Shown here: piece by piece, positions 26,432-34,758 of the stretch
Numbering within the stretch: the stretch's first letter is position 1
Layout of the letters: every line of letters begins with the position of its first letter
DNA from: Oscillospiraceae bacterium
GTDB taxonomy: Bacteria; Bacillota; Clostridia; Oscillospirales; CAG-272
Reading direction: 5' to 3'
Assembly (NCBI GenBank): GCA_015063385.1
Contig: SVUG01000003.1
Coordinates: 62,001 to 126,000 of the forward strand
DNA length: 64,000 nt
Notes under the pieces: generated by a model
Seen by the model: only the letters and a program-made list of their open reading frames with translations
The model's database searches: none
What the model was told of the DNA's origin: nothing
Translations under genes and position numbers: made by a program

Positions 26432-27295
26432 TTATTTAACTATTTTATCAAAAAGTGTTCTTCTCTGTGCAGATGCGCGCATTTTTTCTCTCATTCGCTT
26501 GCCATCCTCGTTAGCAAGATAGGTGCGGAACTCTGTAAATTCCTCAATAAACCTATCCATCTCACGCAGAAGTGCATCCTTATTCATAAGGAATAGCTCC
26601 GACCACATTCGGTCGTTTATCTTTGCAATTCTCGTTAAATCCCTGAACGAGTCACCCGTATACTTCTCAAGTCCCTCAGAGTCGTTGCAGTTCATAAGCA
26701 CTACTGCGATGCAATGCGTCAGCTGCGAGAGAAATGCAATCATCTCGTCGTGTGCCTCGGGTGTAAGCTCCGAAATTCTTGCGAATCCAAGCTCCTCGCC
26801 GAGTCTCCTGCAAAGTCTGATTGCCTCACGGCTATTCTTCTCTGTAGGTGTCACGATGTAATTTGCCCCGGCGAAAACAGATGGGTCGGCATACTCCACA
26901 CCGCTTCTCTCACGGCCTGCCATAGGGTGAGCGGGAATATACTCAACGTCCTCGCGCAGTATATCCTGAACCTTATATACAACGCTGCTTTTGACACCCG
27001 TCACATCGGTGATAAGCACACCTTTTGTAAATAAATGTTGATATTTTGCCACCCAATCAACGAATGTGGTGGGGTAAAGTGCGAAAATTATCAGCTCGGA
27101 ATTTTTGATTAATTCCTCGTCAACCTCGGTCGTGCCGTAGCTAATCATACCTCGCTCTAGCGCATATTTTATATCGGATTCCTCTTTGGTAATGCAGCTG
27201 ACGCAGTATCCCTTGTCGGTGAGCGCCTTTGCATAGCTTCCGCCAATGACACCAAGTCCGATTATAAGTATTTTCGTGTTTTTATCAAGCTTCAT
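26432..27295 (-). CDS. tyrA: prephenate dehydrogenase TyrA
   Basis: Protein of 287 residues. The N-terminal Rossmann fold (ILIIGLGVIGGSYAKAL) binds NAD(P). It oxidatively decarboxylates prephenate to 4-hydroxyphenylpyruvate for tyrosine. The family motif AHPMAGRERSGVEYADPSVF lies near residue 120, and the helical dimerisation domain follows (LSQLTHCIAVVL, FRDLTRIA). No chorismate mutase or ACT domain is fused; the mutase is in pheA. The start overlaps the aroA 3' end by 11 bp. Confidence 0.92.
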   Translation of the reverse strand: MKLDKNTKILIIGLGVIGGSYAKALTDKGYCVSCITKEESDIKYALERGMISYGTTEVDEELIKNSELIIFALYPTTFVDWVAKYQHLFTKGVLITDVTGVKSSVVYKVQDILREDVEYIPAHPMAGRERSGVEYADPSVFAGANYIVTPTEKNSREAIRLCRRLGEELGFARISELTPEAHDEMIAFLSQLTHCIAVVLMNCNDSEGLEKYTGDSFRDLTRIAKINDRMWSELFLMNKDALLREMDRFIEEFTEFRTYLANEDGKRMREKMRASAQRRTLFDKIVK

Positions 27296-28499
27296 AAGTC
27301 CTAAATTTTATTCCTAGTTTTTTAATGTCCGAAAAGAAATCGGGATAGCTCTTCTTGACCGCCTCACAGCCGTCGATCACTCCGCCGTACACGCTTGAAA
27401 TAGCGGCAAGGGACATTACTATTCTGTGGTCGTTGTGACCAAAAAGAATTTCCCTTGGTGTGTGTAGTGTGGCTGGAAAAATTCTTACCATATTATCCAT
27501 AACAGAGATATCTGCACCGAATTTTGAGAGTTCTTCTCTCATCACCTCTGCACGATCGCTCTCTTTTATTTTGAGCCTGCGAGTGCCGATAAAGGTTGCT
27601 CCGTTTTTCATAGCCGCAAGTGTAAAAAGTATCGGCGCAAGGTCGGGGCAATCCTCAATGTTTATCTCGGGACATCCACCGTCAAGAAGAGGGAAGAGCG
27701 TTTTATACACTCTATCACCCTGAAGGCTGTCCGTTTTCAGTCCGAGGACATCCACCTTACCGCCTATATAATTGAAGGCGTCCGCGAATGCACTACCGGA
27801 GTAATCTCCCTCGACACTCACACGTCCTGCCTTATATTTCTGAGCGCCCTCAACATAAAGCGTGCTATCGTTCTCCCAGATAACCTTAACACCAAACTCT
27901 GCCATAGCAGATATTGTCAAATCTATATACGACCGACTTTCAAGGGCGGTTGTGATAACTATTCTCGAGTCATCTTGAAGCAGGGAAAGAGCAAACAGTA
28001 GTCCTGTTATAAACTGACTGCTTACGTCACCTCTAACACGGTATTCACCGCTTGCAAGCGGACCTCTTAAGGTAATACCGTTGCTTGTTTTTTCAAGCAA
28101 TAGACTTTTTTCTTTCGCGATTTCCTCATACACGCTCTGCGGACGGGAGAGCAGCTTTTCACTGCCAACGAGCCTTGCCTCGTTTCCCGAGAGCCAAAGG
28201 AGAGGAATGAAAAATCTAAGCGTACTGCCGCTTTCACGGCATGCAAGGCTCTCGCTTGCCCGAGCTGAGAGAAAATCAATACCCAAAATTCTGACAGAGT
28301 CGCCCTCATACTCAATTTTCGCACCAAGCGTCCTGAGGCAGTCAATAGTTGCCAGCACGTCCTCACAGGATGATATACCGACTATTTCGCTCTCGCCATC
28401 GCACATTGCCGCTGCAATTAACAGCCTATGTGCCATACTCTTTGACGGGGGAGCGTAAACTCTACCGCGTGCAGTGCTTTTTTCAATTTCAACTCTCAT
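27285..28499 (-). CDS. aroA: EPSP synthase AroA
   Basis: About 404 residues; forms 5-enolpyruvylshikimate-3-phosphate. Motifs: PPSKSMAHRLLIAA near residue 15; ACRESGSTLRFFIPL near 85; SQFITGLLFAL near 160; and GHNDHRIVMSLAAI near 370, with ESDRAEVM before it. I choose the ATG at 28499, with AAGGA eight bases upstream and an 11-bp overlap with aroQ; an in-frame ATG at 28523 lies further inside aroQ. The NDHR substrate loop and the shorter length point to the class II-like Gram-positive branch, tentatively. Confidence 0.93.
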   Translation of the reverse strand: MRVEIEKSTARGRVYAPPSKSMAHRLLIAAAMCDGESEIVGISSCEDVLATIDCLRTLGAKIEYEGDSVRILGIDFLSARASESLACRESGSTLRFFIPLLWLSGNEARLVGSEKLLSRPQSVYEEIAKEKSLLLEKTSNGITLRGPLASGEYRVRGDVSSQFITGLLFALSLLQDDSRIVITTALESRSYIDLTISAMAEFGVKVIWENDSTLYVEGAQKYKAGRVSVEGDYSGSAFADAFNYIGGKVDVLGLKTDSLQGDRVYKTLFPLLDGGCPEINIEDCPDLAPILFTLAAMKNGATFIGTRRLKIKESDRAEVMREELSKFGADISVMDNMVRIFPATLHTPREILFGHNDHRIVMSLAAISSVYGGVIDGCEAVKKSYPDFFSDIKKLGIKFRTYEA

Positions 28500-28929
28500 T
28501 ACAGTATTCCTTAAGGAAGTCAATAGCCTCTATATAACCGCCAACACCGTGACCGGTAATGGTTTTCTTGCAGGCTGCACGGATATAGCTTACCTGTCTG
28601 AAATCCTCGCGCTCCTCAACCTTTGAAATATGCACCTCAACCGTTGGGATTTTTACCGCCGAAAGAGCATCGAGAAGTGCGATACTTGTATGCGTGTACG
28701 CTCCCGGATTGATAACTATTCCGTCGGCGCTATCGAAATACGCCTCCTGTATCTTATCAACGAGGTCGCCCTCGTGATTCGACTGATAAAGCATAGCCTC
28801 AATGCCGTTTTCCGCACAATGCTTGTTTATCATTTCCAAAAGCTCTGCGTATCCAACCTTGCCGTACTTATCCGGCTCTCGAATACCTAGCATATTAAGA
28901 TTTGGACCGTTTATAACGTAGATTTTCAT
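28489..28929 (-). CDS. aroQ: 3-dehydroquinate dehydratase, type II
   Basis: Protein of 146 residues, typical of the small dodecameric type II enzyme that makes 3-dehydroshikimate. It starts MKIYVINGPNLNMLGIREPD, carrying the conserved Tyr/Arg active-site loop region. INPGAYTHTSIALLDAL and PTVEVHISKVEEREDFR hold the remaining conserved His, Asn and Arg residues. It touches the AroE-AroK gene (shared base at 28929) and overlaps aroA by 11 bp, giving a compact translationally coupled run. Confidence 0.95.
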   Translation of the reverse strand: MKIYVINGPNLNMLGIREPDKYGKVGYAELLEMINKHCAENGIEAMLYQSNHEGDLVDKIQEAYFDSADGIVINPGAYTHTSIALLDALSAVKIPTVEVHISKVEEREDFRQVSYIRAACKKTITGHGVGGYIEAIDFLKEYCNES

Positions 28930-30161
28930 TAGAAATTCTCCAAAATTTTCTCTGCCACAGCTACCGCCTCGCAGTCAGCGTTGATTTTTAGGTCGCACAC
29001 CGAGGAGTATATGCCGTATCTTTCCTCGTATCGCTTTTCTATCGCCTCTCTCGATGATGAAAGTGGACGGGAGTCGGTCGGCACGAGATTTTCAAGCGGT
29101 CTGTCGATAAAGCAGAGCCTTCCGTTCTTTTTAAGAGAATGAACATTCTCACTCCTTAAAACAGCACCGCCACCCGTAGCAATAATCAGCGAGCTACTAT
29201 CCGAAATTTCAGCGATAATCTCGCTCTCAATTTCACGGAATTTCTCCTCGCCAAAGCGGGAAAAGATTTCCGCAATTTCCATGCCTGTTTTTTTAACTAT
29301 AAGCTCGTCGGTGTCAACGAGCGTTCTGCCCGTTTTTTTCGCAATAATTTTTCCAACCGTGCTTTTTCCCGAAGCAGGCATGCCGATAAGCACGATATTT
29401 TCCTTTTCGCCTTTTATTTTGTTGTAAATTTTATCAACCGTGTCAGACGCGTATTTTTTACCAAGGAATATCTCCGATGCCCTCACCGCCTGAGCGACGA
29501 GCATATAAAGACCGCCCTCGGCAGCAATACCTTTTTCCCGTGTTTCTAAGACAAGACGACTTCTCAGCGGATTATATACCGCATCAATAACGCCTGAGAG
29601 ACTGTCAAATTTAGAAACATCAACGGCTGCATCGTTTGTGTTTGGGAACATTCCGAGCGGCGTGGTATTTACAATAATCTCGACGTCAGAGTGACTATCG
29701 TAAAGCTCCTCGTAGGTAATGCTTCCGTCACGACCGCTTCTGCTAACCTTGAGTATTTCTTTTGCGCCGAGAGATTTCAAAACCGCCATAGCCGTTCTCG
29801 ATGTGCCGCCGCTGCCGAGAATCGCCGCCTTTCTGCCGCTTACGGAAATTCCCGCGTGCAAAATCAACTCACGCATACCGTAAAAGTCGGTATTATAACC
29901 AACAAGCCTGCCATTGCGATTAACGATAGTATTTACCGCACCAATCTCTCTTGCACCGTCATCAATCTCGTCAAGGTAGGGAATTACGCTCTCTTTATAA
30001 GGAATAGTGACGTTGATGCCCGAAAAATCGTGCGATTTCATAAAAGCGTCAAGCTCGTCCTTTGGAATCTCGCAAAGCTCGTATAAATTGTCCGATAACA
30101 TCTCGTGAATGACTTTAGAAAAGCTGTGTCCAAGATGCTCGCCAATAAGACCGTATTTCAT
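28929..30161 (-). CDS. fused shikimate dehydrogenase and shikimate kinase
   Basis: About 410 residues combining two consecutive enzymes. Residues 1-255 are AroE, reducing 3-dehydroshikimate: LIGEHLGHSFSKVIHEML; GINVTIPYKE with the catalytic Lys; NTDFYGM; and the NADP loop LGSGGTSRTAM. Residues about 258-410 are AroK: P-loop LIGMPASGKSTVGK, the DTDELI shikimate-binding segment, ATGGGAVLR, and SRPLSS with the lid Arg. The start at 30161 has AAAGGA eight bases upstream; the in-frame extension to 30221 would run inside aroC. The fusion should guarantee equal amounts of the two activities. Confidence 0.93.
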   Translation of the reverse strand: MKYGLIGEHLGHSFSKVIHEMLSDNLYELCEIPKDELDAFMKSHDFSGINVTIPYKESVIPYLDEIDDGAREIGAVNTIVNRNGRLVGYNTDFYGMRELILHAGISVSGRKAAILGSGGTSRTAMAVLKSLGAKEILKVSRSGRDGSITYEELYDSHSDVEIIVNTTPLGMFPNTNDAAVDVSKFDSLSGVIDAVYNPLRSRLVLETREKGIAAEGGLYMLVAQAVRASEIFLGKKYASDTVDKIYNKIKGEKENIVLIGMPASGKSTVGKIIAKKTGRTLVDTDELIVKKTGMEIAEIFSRFGEEKFREIESEIIAEISDSSSLIIATGGGAVLRSENVHSLKKNGRLCFIDRPLENLVPTDSRPLSSSREAIEKRYEERYGIYSSVCDLKINADCEAVAVAEKILENF

Positions 30162-30165
30162 AATC

Positions 30166-31263
30166 TCAGTCCTTTGAAGCAAGATAATCGGTGCCGAATC
30201 TTGTAGTGAATGCATCGGCAAGCGTGATGGCAGTCACCGCATCAATGACGGTGCGTGCTCTATGTATAATAGCAGGGTCGTGCCTGCCCGAAATTTCAAT
30301 AGTAGTGTCGCTCATATCCTCAAGATTAACGGTCTTCTGTGACTTAAAGATAGAGGGAGTAGGCTTAATAGCCGTGCGGAAGATAATCGGCATACCGTTT
30401 GAGATACCGCCGTTGATACCGCCGGAATTGTTCGTTTCAGTGACTATCTTGCCGCCGTCGATTCTGAAAGCGTCGTTGCCCTCGCTGCCATATACGTCGG
30501 CAAAGGCAAAGCCAAGTCCAAACTCCACGCCTTTAACAGCAGGTACGGAGAACAAGGCGTGTGCAAGCATGCCCTCAAGGGTGTCAAACCAGGGCTCTCC
30601 AACGCCCGCAGGGAGCCCGATAACCGCACTCTCAAGAATACCGCCAACGCTATCTCCCATAGCCGCCGCCTTTTCAATCTCACGCATCATATTCTCATAT
30701 GTGACCTCGCGCAAAACGGGGAAGGCGGAAGAATTCAGTGTGGCAATATCATCACCGTACACCTCAAAACCTCTGTCTGCCACTCCGTGAAGCTCGGAAA
30801 TATGCGTGCCGATGAGTATACCCTTGTCCGCAAGTGCCGACTCAAGAATAGCACCTACTGCAACGAGTGCCGCCGTAATTCTACCCGAAAAATGTCCGCC
30901 GCCGCGTCTGTCCTGAAAGCCGTGATACTTACATTCTGCCGTGTAGTCTGCGTGAGAGGGACGGGGAGTTTTCGCGAGTTTTTCGTAATCACCGCTCTTC
31001 TTATTCGTGTTGGGAATAAGCACCGTAAGCGGAGTACCCGTAGTATATCCCTGATACTCACCGCTTGCTATAATATATTCGTCTCTCTCAACCCTCGCGG
31101 TAGAAATCTTGCCGCTTGGCCTGCGCTGGCTCAGTCTTTTATCTATATTTTCTCTGTCAATTTTAATACCGGGCGAAACTCCGTCGAGCACAGCACCGAT
31201 AAAATCGCCGTGACTCTCACCAAAGAGGGTGACGGTTAAGTTATTGCCAAAAGTGTTTTTCAT
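30166..31263 (-). CDS. aroC: chorismate synthase AroC
   Basis: Protein of 365 residues, the usual length. It removes phosphate from EPSP with reduced FMN to give chorismate. Signature motifs: LFGESHGDFIGAVLDG near residue 13; RRPSGKISTARVERDE near 48; DRRGGGHFSGRITAALVA near 115; NNSGGINGGISNGMPI near 240; and GRHDPAIIHRA near 325. It lies 2 bp after aroB and 4 bp before the AroE-AroK fusion. No flavin reductase domain is fused. Confidence 0.95.
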   Translation of the reverse strand: MKNTFGNNLTVTLFGESHGDFIGAVLDGVSPGIKIDRENIDKRLSQRRPSGKISTARVERDEYIIASGEYQGYTTGTPLTVLIPNTNKKSGDYEKLAKTPRPSHADYTAECKYHGFQDRRGGGHFSGRITAALVAVGAILESALADKGILIGTHISELHGVADRGFEVYGDDIATLNSSAFPVLREVTYENMMREIEKAAAMGDSVGGILESAVIGLPAGVGEPWFDTLEGMLAHALFSVPAVKGVEFGLGFAFADVYGSEGNDAFRIDGGKIVTETNNSGGINGGISNGMPIIFRTAIKPTPSIFKSQKTVNLEDMSDTTIEISGRHDPAIIHRARTVIDAVTAITLADAFTTRFGTDYLASKD

Positions 31264-31265
31264 TT

Positions 31266-32291
31266 TTATACCTCAAAAAAGGCTGTATTTCTCACCATTT
31301 CTGCAAATTCCGAAACGGTCATTTTCTTGATTTCATAGCTGCCTATTTTATTAACAAGCACGATGCTGATTTTATCACCGTCACACTTCTTGTCGTGGCT
31401 GATAAAGCTAAGTGCTCTCTGAATATCGCCACCGTAAGAGCAGGGAAGCCCAAGCTTCTTTAAAACAGGAACAAGTCTTGCTCTAACCTCGGGTGAGGAT
31501 ACGGGAAGCATTCCGATAGCAACGCACTCACCGTGATAGAAGCCGTGCATTTCCTCCTCTGCCTCTACCGCGTGACCGAAGGTGTGACCGAAATTGAGTA
31601 TTTTTCTGATACCCGACTCGCATTCGTCCTCCTCAACAACCGCTTTTTTTATCTTAAGTGCCGAGGTGATAACCCTCTCAATGTTGCTATCTGAGATTTC
31701 CTCGTTTTCAAAAAGCGAGAACAGCTCCGCATCAGAGGTTAAGGACATTTTGAGGGCCTCTGCAAGTCCGTTAGCAACCTGTCTTTTCGGCAGAGTGGAA
31801 AGGGTATCAATATCCACGATAACTCCCCTTGGCTGATGGAAAGCACCAACTATATTTTTGATACCCGAAAGGTTAATTGCCGTCTTGCCGCCAATTGAGG
31901 AATCAACCTGCGAAAGCACCGTAGTCGGCAGGTTATAGAAATCAATTCCACGCATATAGCTTGCCGCAAGGAAACCCGTAAGGTCGCCAACCACACCGCC
32001 TCCAACCGCAACGGCACAGTCTGTTCTCGTAAGACCAAACTCTGCCATTTCTTTAAGCAGTCTGCCATAGACCTCAAGGCTCTTTGAGCCCTCGCCCTCC
32101 TCTACGGTGACGATTTTTGCCACCTCTGCACACGCAGCAACACGCTCGGCGTATTCCTTGGGTACTCCCGAGTCAGTGACTATAAAGGTGCGTCTTTTAA
32201 GGTTGAAAAACTCGCCTGCCTTATCAATCAGTCTGCGGCCTATATGTATGTCGTATCCCCTCACACCGAGGTTCATATGAAGCGTAGTCAT
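31266..32291 (-). CDS. aroB: 3-dehydroquinate synthase AroB
   Basis: About 341 residues; converts DAHP to 3-dehydroquinate using NAD and a divalent metal. Motifs: EEGEGSKSLEVYG near residue 65; VAVGGGVVGDLTGFLAASY near 95; PTTVLSQVDSSIGGKTAIN near 125; and the metal ligands in NFGHTFGHAVE near 240 with HGECVAIGM. The ATG at 32291 has GGGAG upstream; an in-frame TTG 12 bp earlier is not supported. It starts about 15 bp after pheA. Confidence 0.94.
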   Translation of the reverse strand: MTTLHMNLGVRGYDIHIGRRLIDKAGEFFNLKRRTFIVTDSGVPKEYAERVAACAEVAKIVTVEEGEGSKSLEVYGRLLKEMAEFGLTRTDCAVAVGGGVVGDLTGFLAASYMRGIDFYNLPTTVLSQVDSSIGGKTAINLSGIKNIVGAFHQPRGVIVDIDTLSTLPKRQVANGLAEALKMSLTSDAELFSLFENEEISDSNIERVITSALKIKKAVVEEDECESGIRKILNFGHTFGHAVEAEEEMHGFYHGECVAIGMLPVSSPEVRARLVPVLKKLGLPCSYGGDIQRALSFISHDKKCDGDKISIVLVNKIGSYEIKKMTVSEFAEMVRNTAFFEV

Positions 32292-32306
32292 AATAGCTCC
32301 CAAAAA

Positions 32307-33395
32307 TCAGATTTTAATGTAAGTTCCAGCAAATTTGAGCCTGTCGCAGAACTCGCCAAGCTCCTCCATAAGCGACGTTCCCGCCTCGGTCTGTATATTG
32401 CCCTCAACCTCAACGTAGAAGTAATACTGCCAGAGCAGCTCCTTCATAGGACGGCTGCGCAGCGTTCTCATATTGAAGCCGTATTTACCGATAACGTCAA
32501 CCGCCCTTGCAAGAGCACCCGCCTCGTTTCTTACGGTGAAGAGAAGAATGGAGTGAATACCCGTCTCCTTGCCCACCTTTTTGTTGGCAACGCGGGAGAA
32601 GATGGCAAATCTTGTCGAATTGCTCTTGTTTTCGTTTATATCGTGGTCAAGCACGGTAAGACCGAAGATATCGGCTGCCTCACGGCTGGCAATAGCCGCC
32701 ACCGACTTGTCGCCGAGATCGCATACGTACCTTGCCGCAAGGGCGGTGTTGGAGAACTCGTGCCTAGTAAATCCGTGTTTTTCAATATAACCCGAGCATT
32801 GACCGAAGGCTTGCGGATGGCTGACGACCTCTTTTATATCCTCAAGAGTCGCTCCATCTACTGCAAGCAAATCCTGCGTGACGGGTAGGTCGTACATTTC
32901 GTTAACGTAAAGCGAGCCGGAGAACATCAGGTCTGTCACCTGTCCAACTTCACCGTTATAGCTGTTTTCAACCGGAAGCACACATACGTCGCACTCGCCT
33001 CGCTCAACCGCACGGTAGGCACTGGTAAAGTCACCAAAGGCAACCTTTTTTGCCGATGGGTAAAGCTTTTCCGACGCAATATGAGCAAACGCTCCCGGCA
33101 CACCCGAATATGCAATACGCATACCCTCCATAAGCCGACTCTGGTAAGCACGTGAAATTTCCATATTACTTCTGAGGAAATTCACGTAAAATTCTCGCAG
33201 CGTCTCGTCCTCGATGAGTGCTGAGTTGCGTCTTATGACCTCCTCCTCACGCACCGCATCTAAAATTCCGAGTCCGCGCTCTCTTTTGTATTCGGCAACC
33301 ATTTCCGCAGCACGCATGCGTTTTACGAAAAGGTCTGCCATTTCTTTATCAACCTCGTTGATTAGTTCTCTTGCTTTATCAAGCTGATTTTTCAT
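32307..33395 (-). CDS. pheA: bifunctional chorismate mutase and prephenate dehydratase PheA
   Basis: Protein of 362 residues. Residues 1-88 are an AroQ-class chorismate mutase (ARELINEVDKEMADLFVKRM, EEEVIRR). Residues about 93-270 are prephenate dehydratase, starting IAYSGVPGAFAHIA, with VLPVENSYNGEVG and the catalytic SNSTRF near residue 265. Residues about 283-360 are an ACT regulatory domain (NEAGALARAVDVI, TLRSRPMK), so feedback control by phenylalanine is expected. It supplies the operon's only visible chorismate mutase, so it also feeds tyrA. It is the second gene, 4 bp after the aminotransferase. Confidence 0.94.
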   Translation of the reverse strand: MKNQLDKARELINEVDKEMADLFVKRMRAAEMVAEYKRERGLGILDAVREEEVIRRNSALIEDETLREFYVNFLRSNMEISRAYQSRLMEGMRIAYSGVPGAFAHIASEKLYPSAKKVAFGDFTSAYRAVERGECDVCVLPVENSYNGEVGQVTDLMFSGSLYVNEMYDLPVTQDLLAVDGATLEDIKEVVSHPQAFGQCSGYIEKHGFTRHEFSNTALAARYVCDLGDKSVAAIASREAADIFGLTVLDHDINENKSNSTRFAIFSRVANKKVGKETGIHSILLFTVRNEAGALARAVDVIGKYGFNMRTLRSRPMKELLWQYYFYVEVEGNIQTEAGTSLMEELGEFCDRLKFAGTYIKI

Positions 33396-33399
33396 TTTC

Positions 33400-34584
33400 T
33401 CAGTCCTTGTATGAATCTATAAGTGCTTTGAATGCGGGGAGAGCACGCTCTATCTGCTCGGTCTTGACACAGTAAGAAATTCTTGCGTATCCGGGACAGC
33501 CGAAATCGTCACTCGGAACTATGAGAATTTCGTGCTTCTTCGCTCTCTCGCAGAATTCGCCCGAATCACCGCTCGGGGACTTAAGGAAGAGATAAAACGC
33601 ACCCTCGGGACGAACCATTTCGTAGCCGTATCTTGTAAGCTCGTCAAGAAGAAGTTTTCTGTTGCGGTCGTATATTTCCACCTCGGCGGTTTTGCCAAGA
33701 CAGTAGGGAAGAATTTTCTGAAGCAGGCTGGGAGCACAAACGAACCCGAGTGCTCGTCCCGCACCGCAAATAGCCTGATAGGTCGAGACGAAATCCTTGC
33801 ATCTGGGGGATACAAGCACGTAGCCTATTCTCTCGCCGGGAACGGAAAGCGACTTGCTGAACGAATAGCAAACGAGGGTGTTGTCGTAATATTTAGTAAG
33901 ATAAGGCACGAACACTCCGTCGTAAACAAGCTCTCTGTAAGGCTCGTCGGAGATAAGATATATATTGTGCGAGTACTTTTTCTCACTATCGGCAAGAAGT
34001 GCCGCAAGTGCCTTGATATTTTTCTCGCTGAATACTGCACCGCTTGGGTTGTTTGGAGAGTTGATAATTATAGCTGCCGTTTTCTCATTGATAGCCGCCT
34101 CTATAGCCGAAATATCAAGCTGGAAATCCTTGTCGCAGGCAACCTCACGGATAACTCCGCCGCATCTTTCGATAAATACCTTGTATTCGGGGAAGTAGGG
34201 AGTAGGAACGATAACCTCCTCACCTGCACTTACCACCGCCGTCAGCGAGCAGGTAAGAGCCGCCGCTGCACCAACGCTCATATAAAGGCAGTCGGCGTTA
34301 ACCGATTCACCGTGAGTCTTGTTTATATAATCAGCAATAGCCGCACGCACTGCCGCGTCACCCTGTGCAGAGGTATAGCCGTGAAGCGACACCGAGCTTT
34401 CCTCTGAAATAAGCTTAACTATCGTATCGTTTACAACCTCGGGTGCGGGAACGCTTGGGTTGCCGAGTGAAAAATCGTATACGTTCTCCTCACCGATTTC
34501 GGCTTTTCTCTTTTTTCCGTATTCAAAAAGCTCTCGAATTACGGAGCGTCGTGCTCCAAGAGCTCTCATTTTTTCGTTAATCAT
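33400..34584 (-). CDS. class I aminotransferase, probably aromatic amino acid-forming
   Basis: Protein of 394 residues, fold-type I PLP aminotransferase. GYTSAQGDAAVR near residue 70, SPNNPSGAVFSEKN near 175, SDEPYRELVYDG near 210, the PLP lysine in YSFSKSLSVPGERIGY near 242, and an ARISYC C-terminal Arg match the aspartate/aromatic group. As first gene of an operon that otherwise covers DAHP to phenylpyruvate and hydroxyphenylpyruvate, it most likely transaminates those two acids. An aspartate aminotransferase role is not excluded. It is driven by a consensus promoter at 34619-34647. Confidence 0.85.
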   Translation of the reverse strand: MINEKMRALGARRSVIRELFEYGKKRKAEIGEENVYDFSLGNPSVPAPEVVNDTIVKLISEESSVSLHGYTSAQGDAAVRAAIADYINKTHGESVNADCLYMSVGAAAALTCSLTAVVSAGEEVIVPTPYFPEYKVFIERCGGVIREVACDKDFQLDISAIEAAINEKTAAIIINSPNNPSGAVFSEKNIKALAALLADSEKKYSHNIYLISDEPYRELVYDGVFVPYLTKYYDNTLVCYSFSKSLSVPGERIGYVLVSPRCKDFVSTYQAICGAGRALGFVCAPSLLQKILPYCLGKTAEVEIYDRNRKLLLDELTRYGYEMVRPEGAFYLFLKSPSGDSGEFCERAKKHEILIVPSDDFGCPGYARISYCVKTEQIERALPAFKALIDSYKD

Positions 34585-34618
34585 ATAAACCTCTTAAAAT
34601 AAAATTAATATAATAAAT

Positions 34619-34647
34619 ATTTTACACCCTCGTAAAAAAAATGTCAA
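34619..34647 (-). promoter_or_regulatory. promoter of the nine-gene aromatic operon
   Basis: Minus strand: TTGACA (34642-34647), 17-bp spacer, TAAAAT (34619-34624). The leader of about 25-30 nt leaves no room for a T-box or transcription attenuator. Confidence 0.85.
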
Positions 34648-34696
34648 TACCGAACGATAAAAAAGAAATGAAAACTATTCATACCCATCGTTTTTG

Positions 34697-34725
34697 TTGA
34701 CATATTAAGCGATATGATGTATAAT
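34697..34725 (+). promoter_or_regulatory. perfect consensus promoter of the FAD oxidoreductase gene
   Basis: TTGACA (34697-34702), 17-bp spacer, TATAAT (34720-34725). An in-frame ATG at 34714 lies inside it, which rules that codon out as the start. Confidence 0.9.
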
Positions 34726-34758
34726 ACACTTGATAAAACGAAAAGGGGAAGCGTACAA

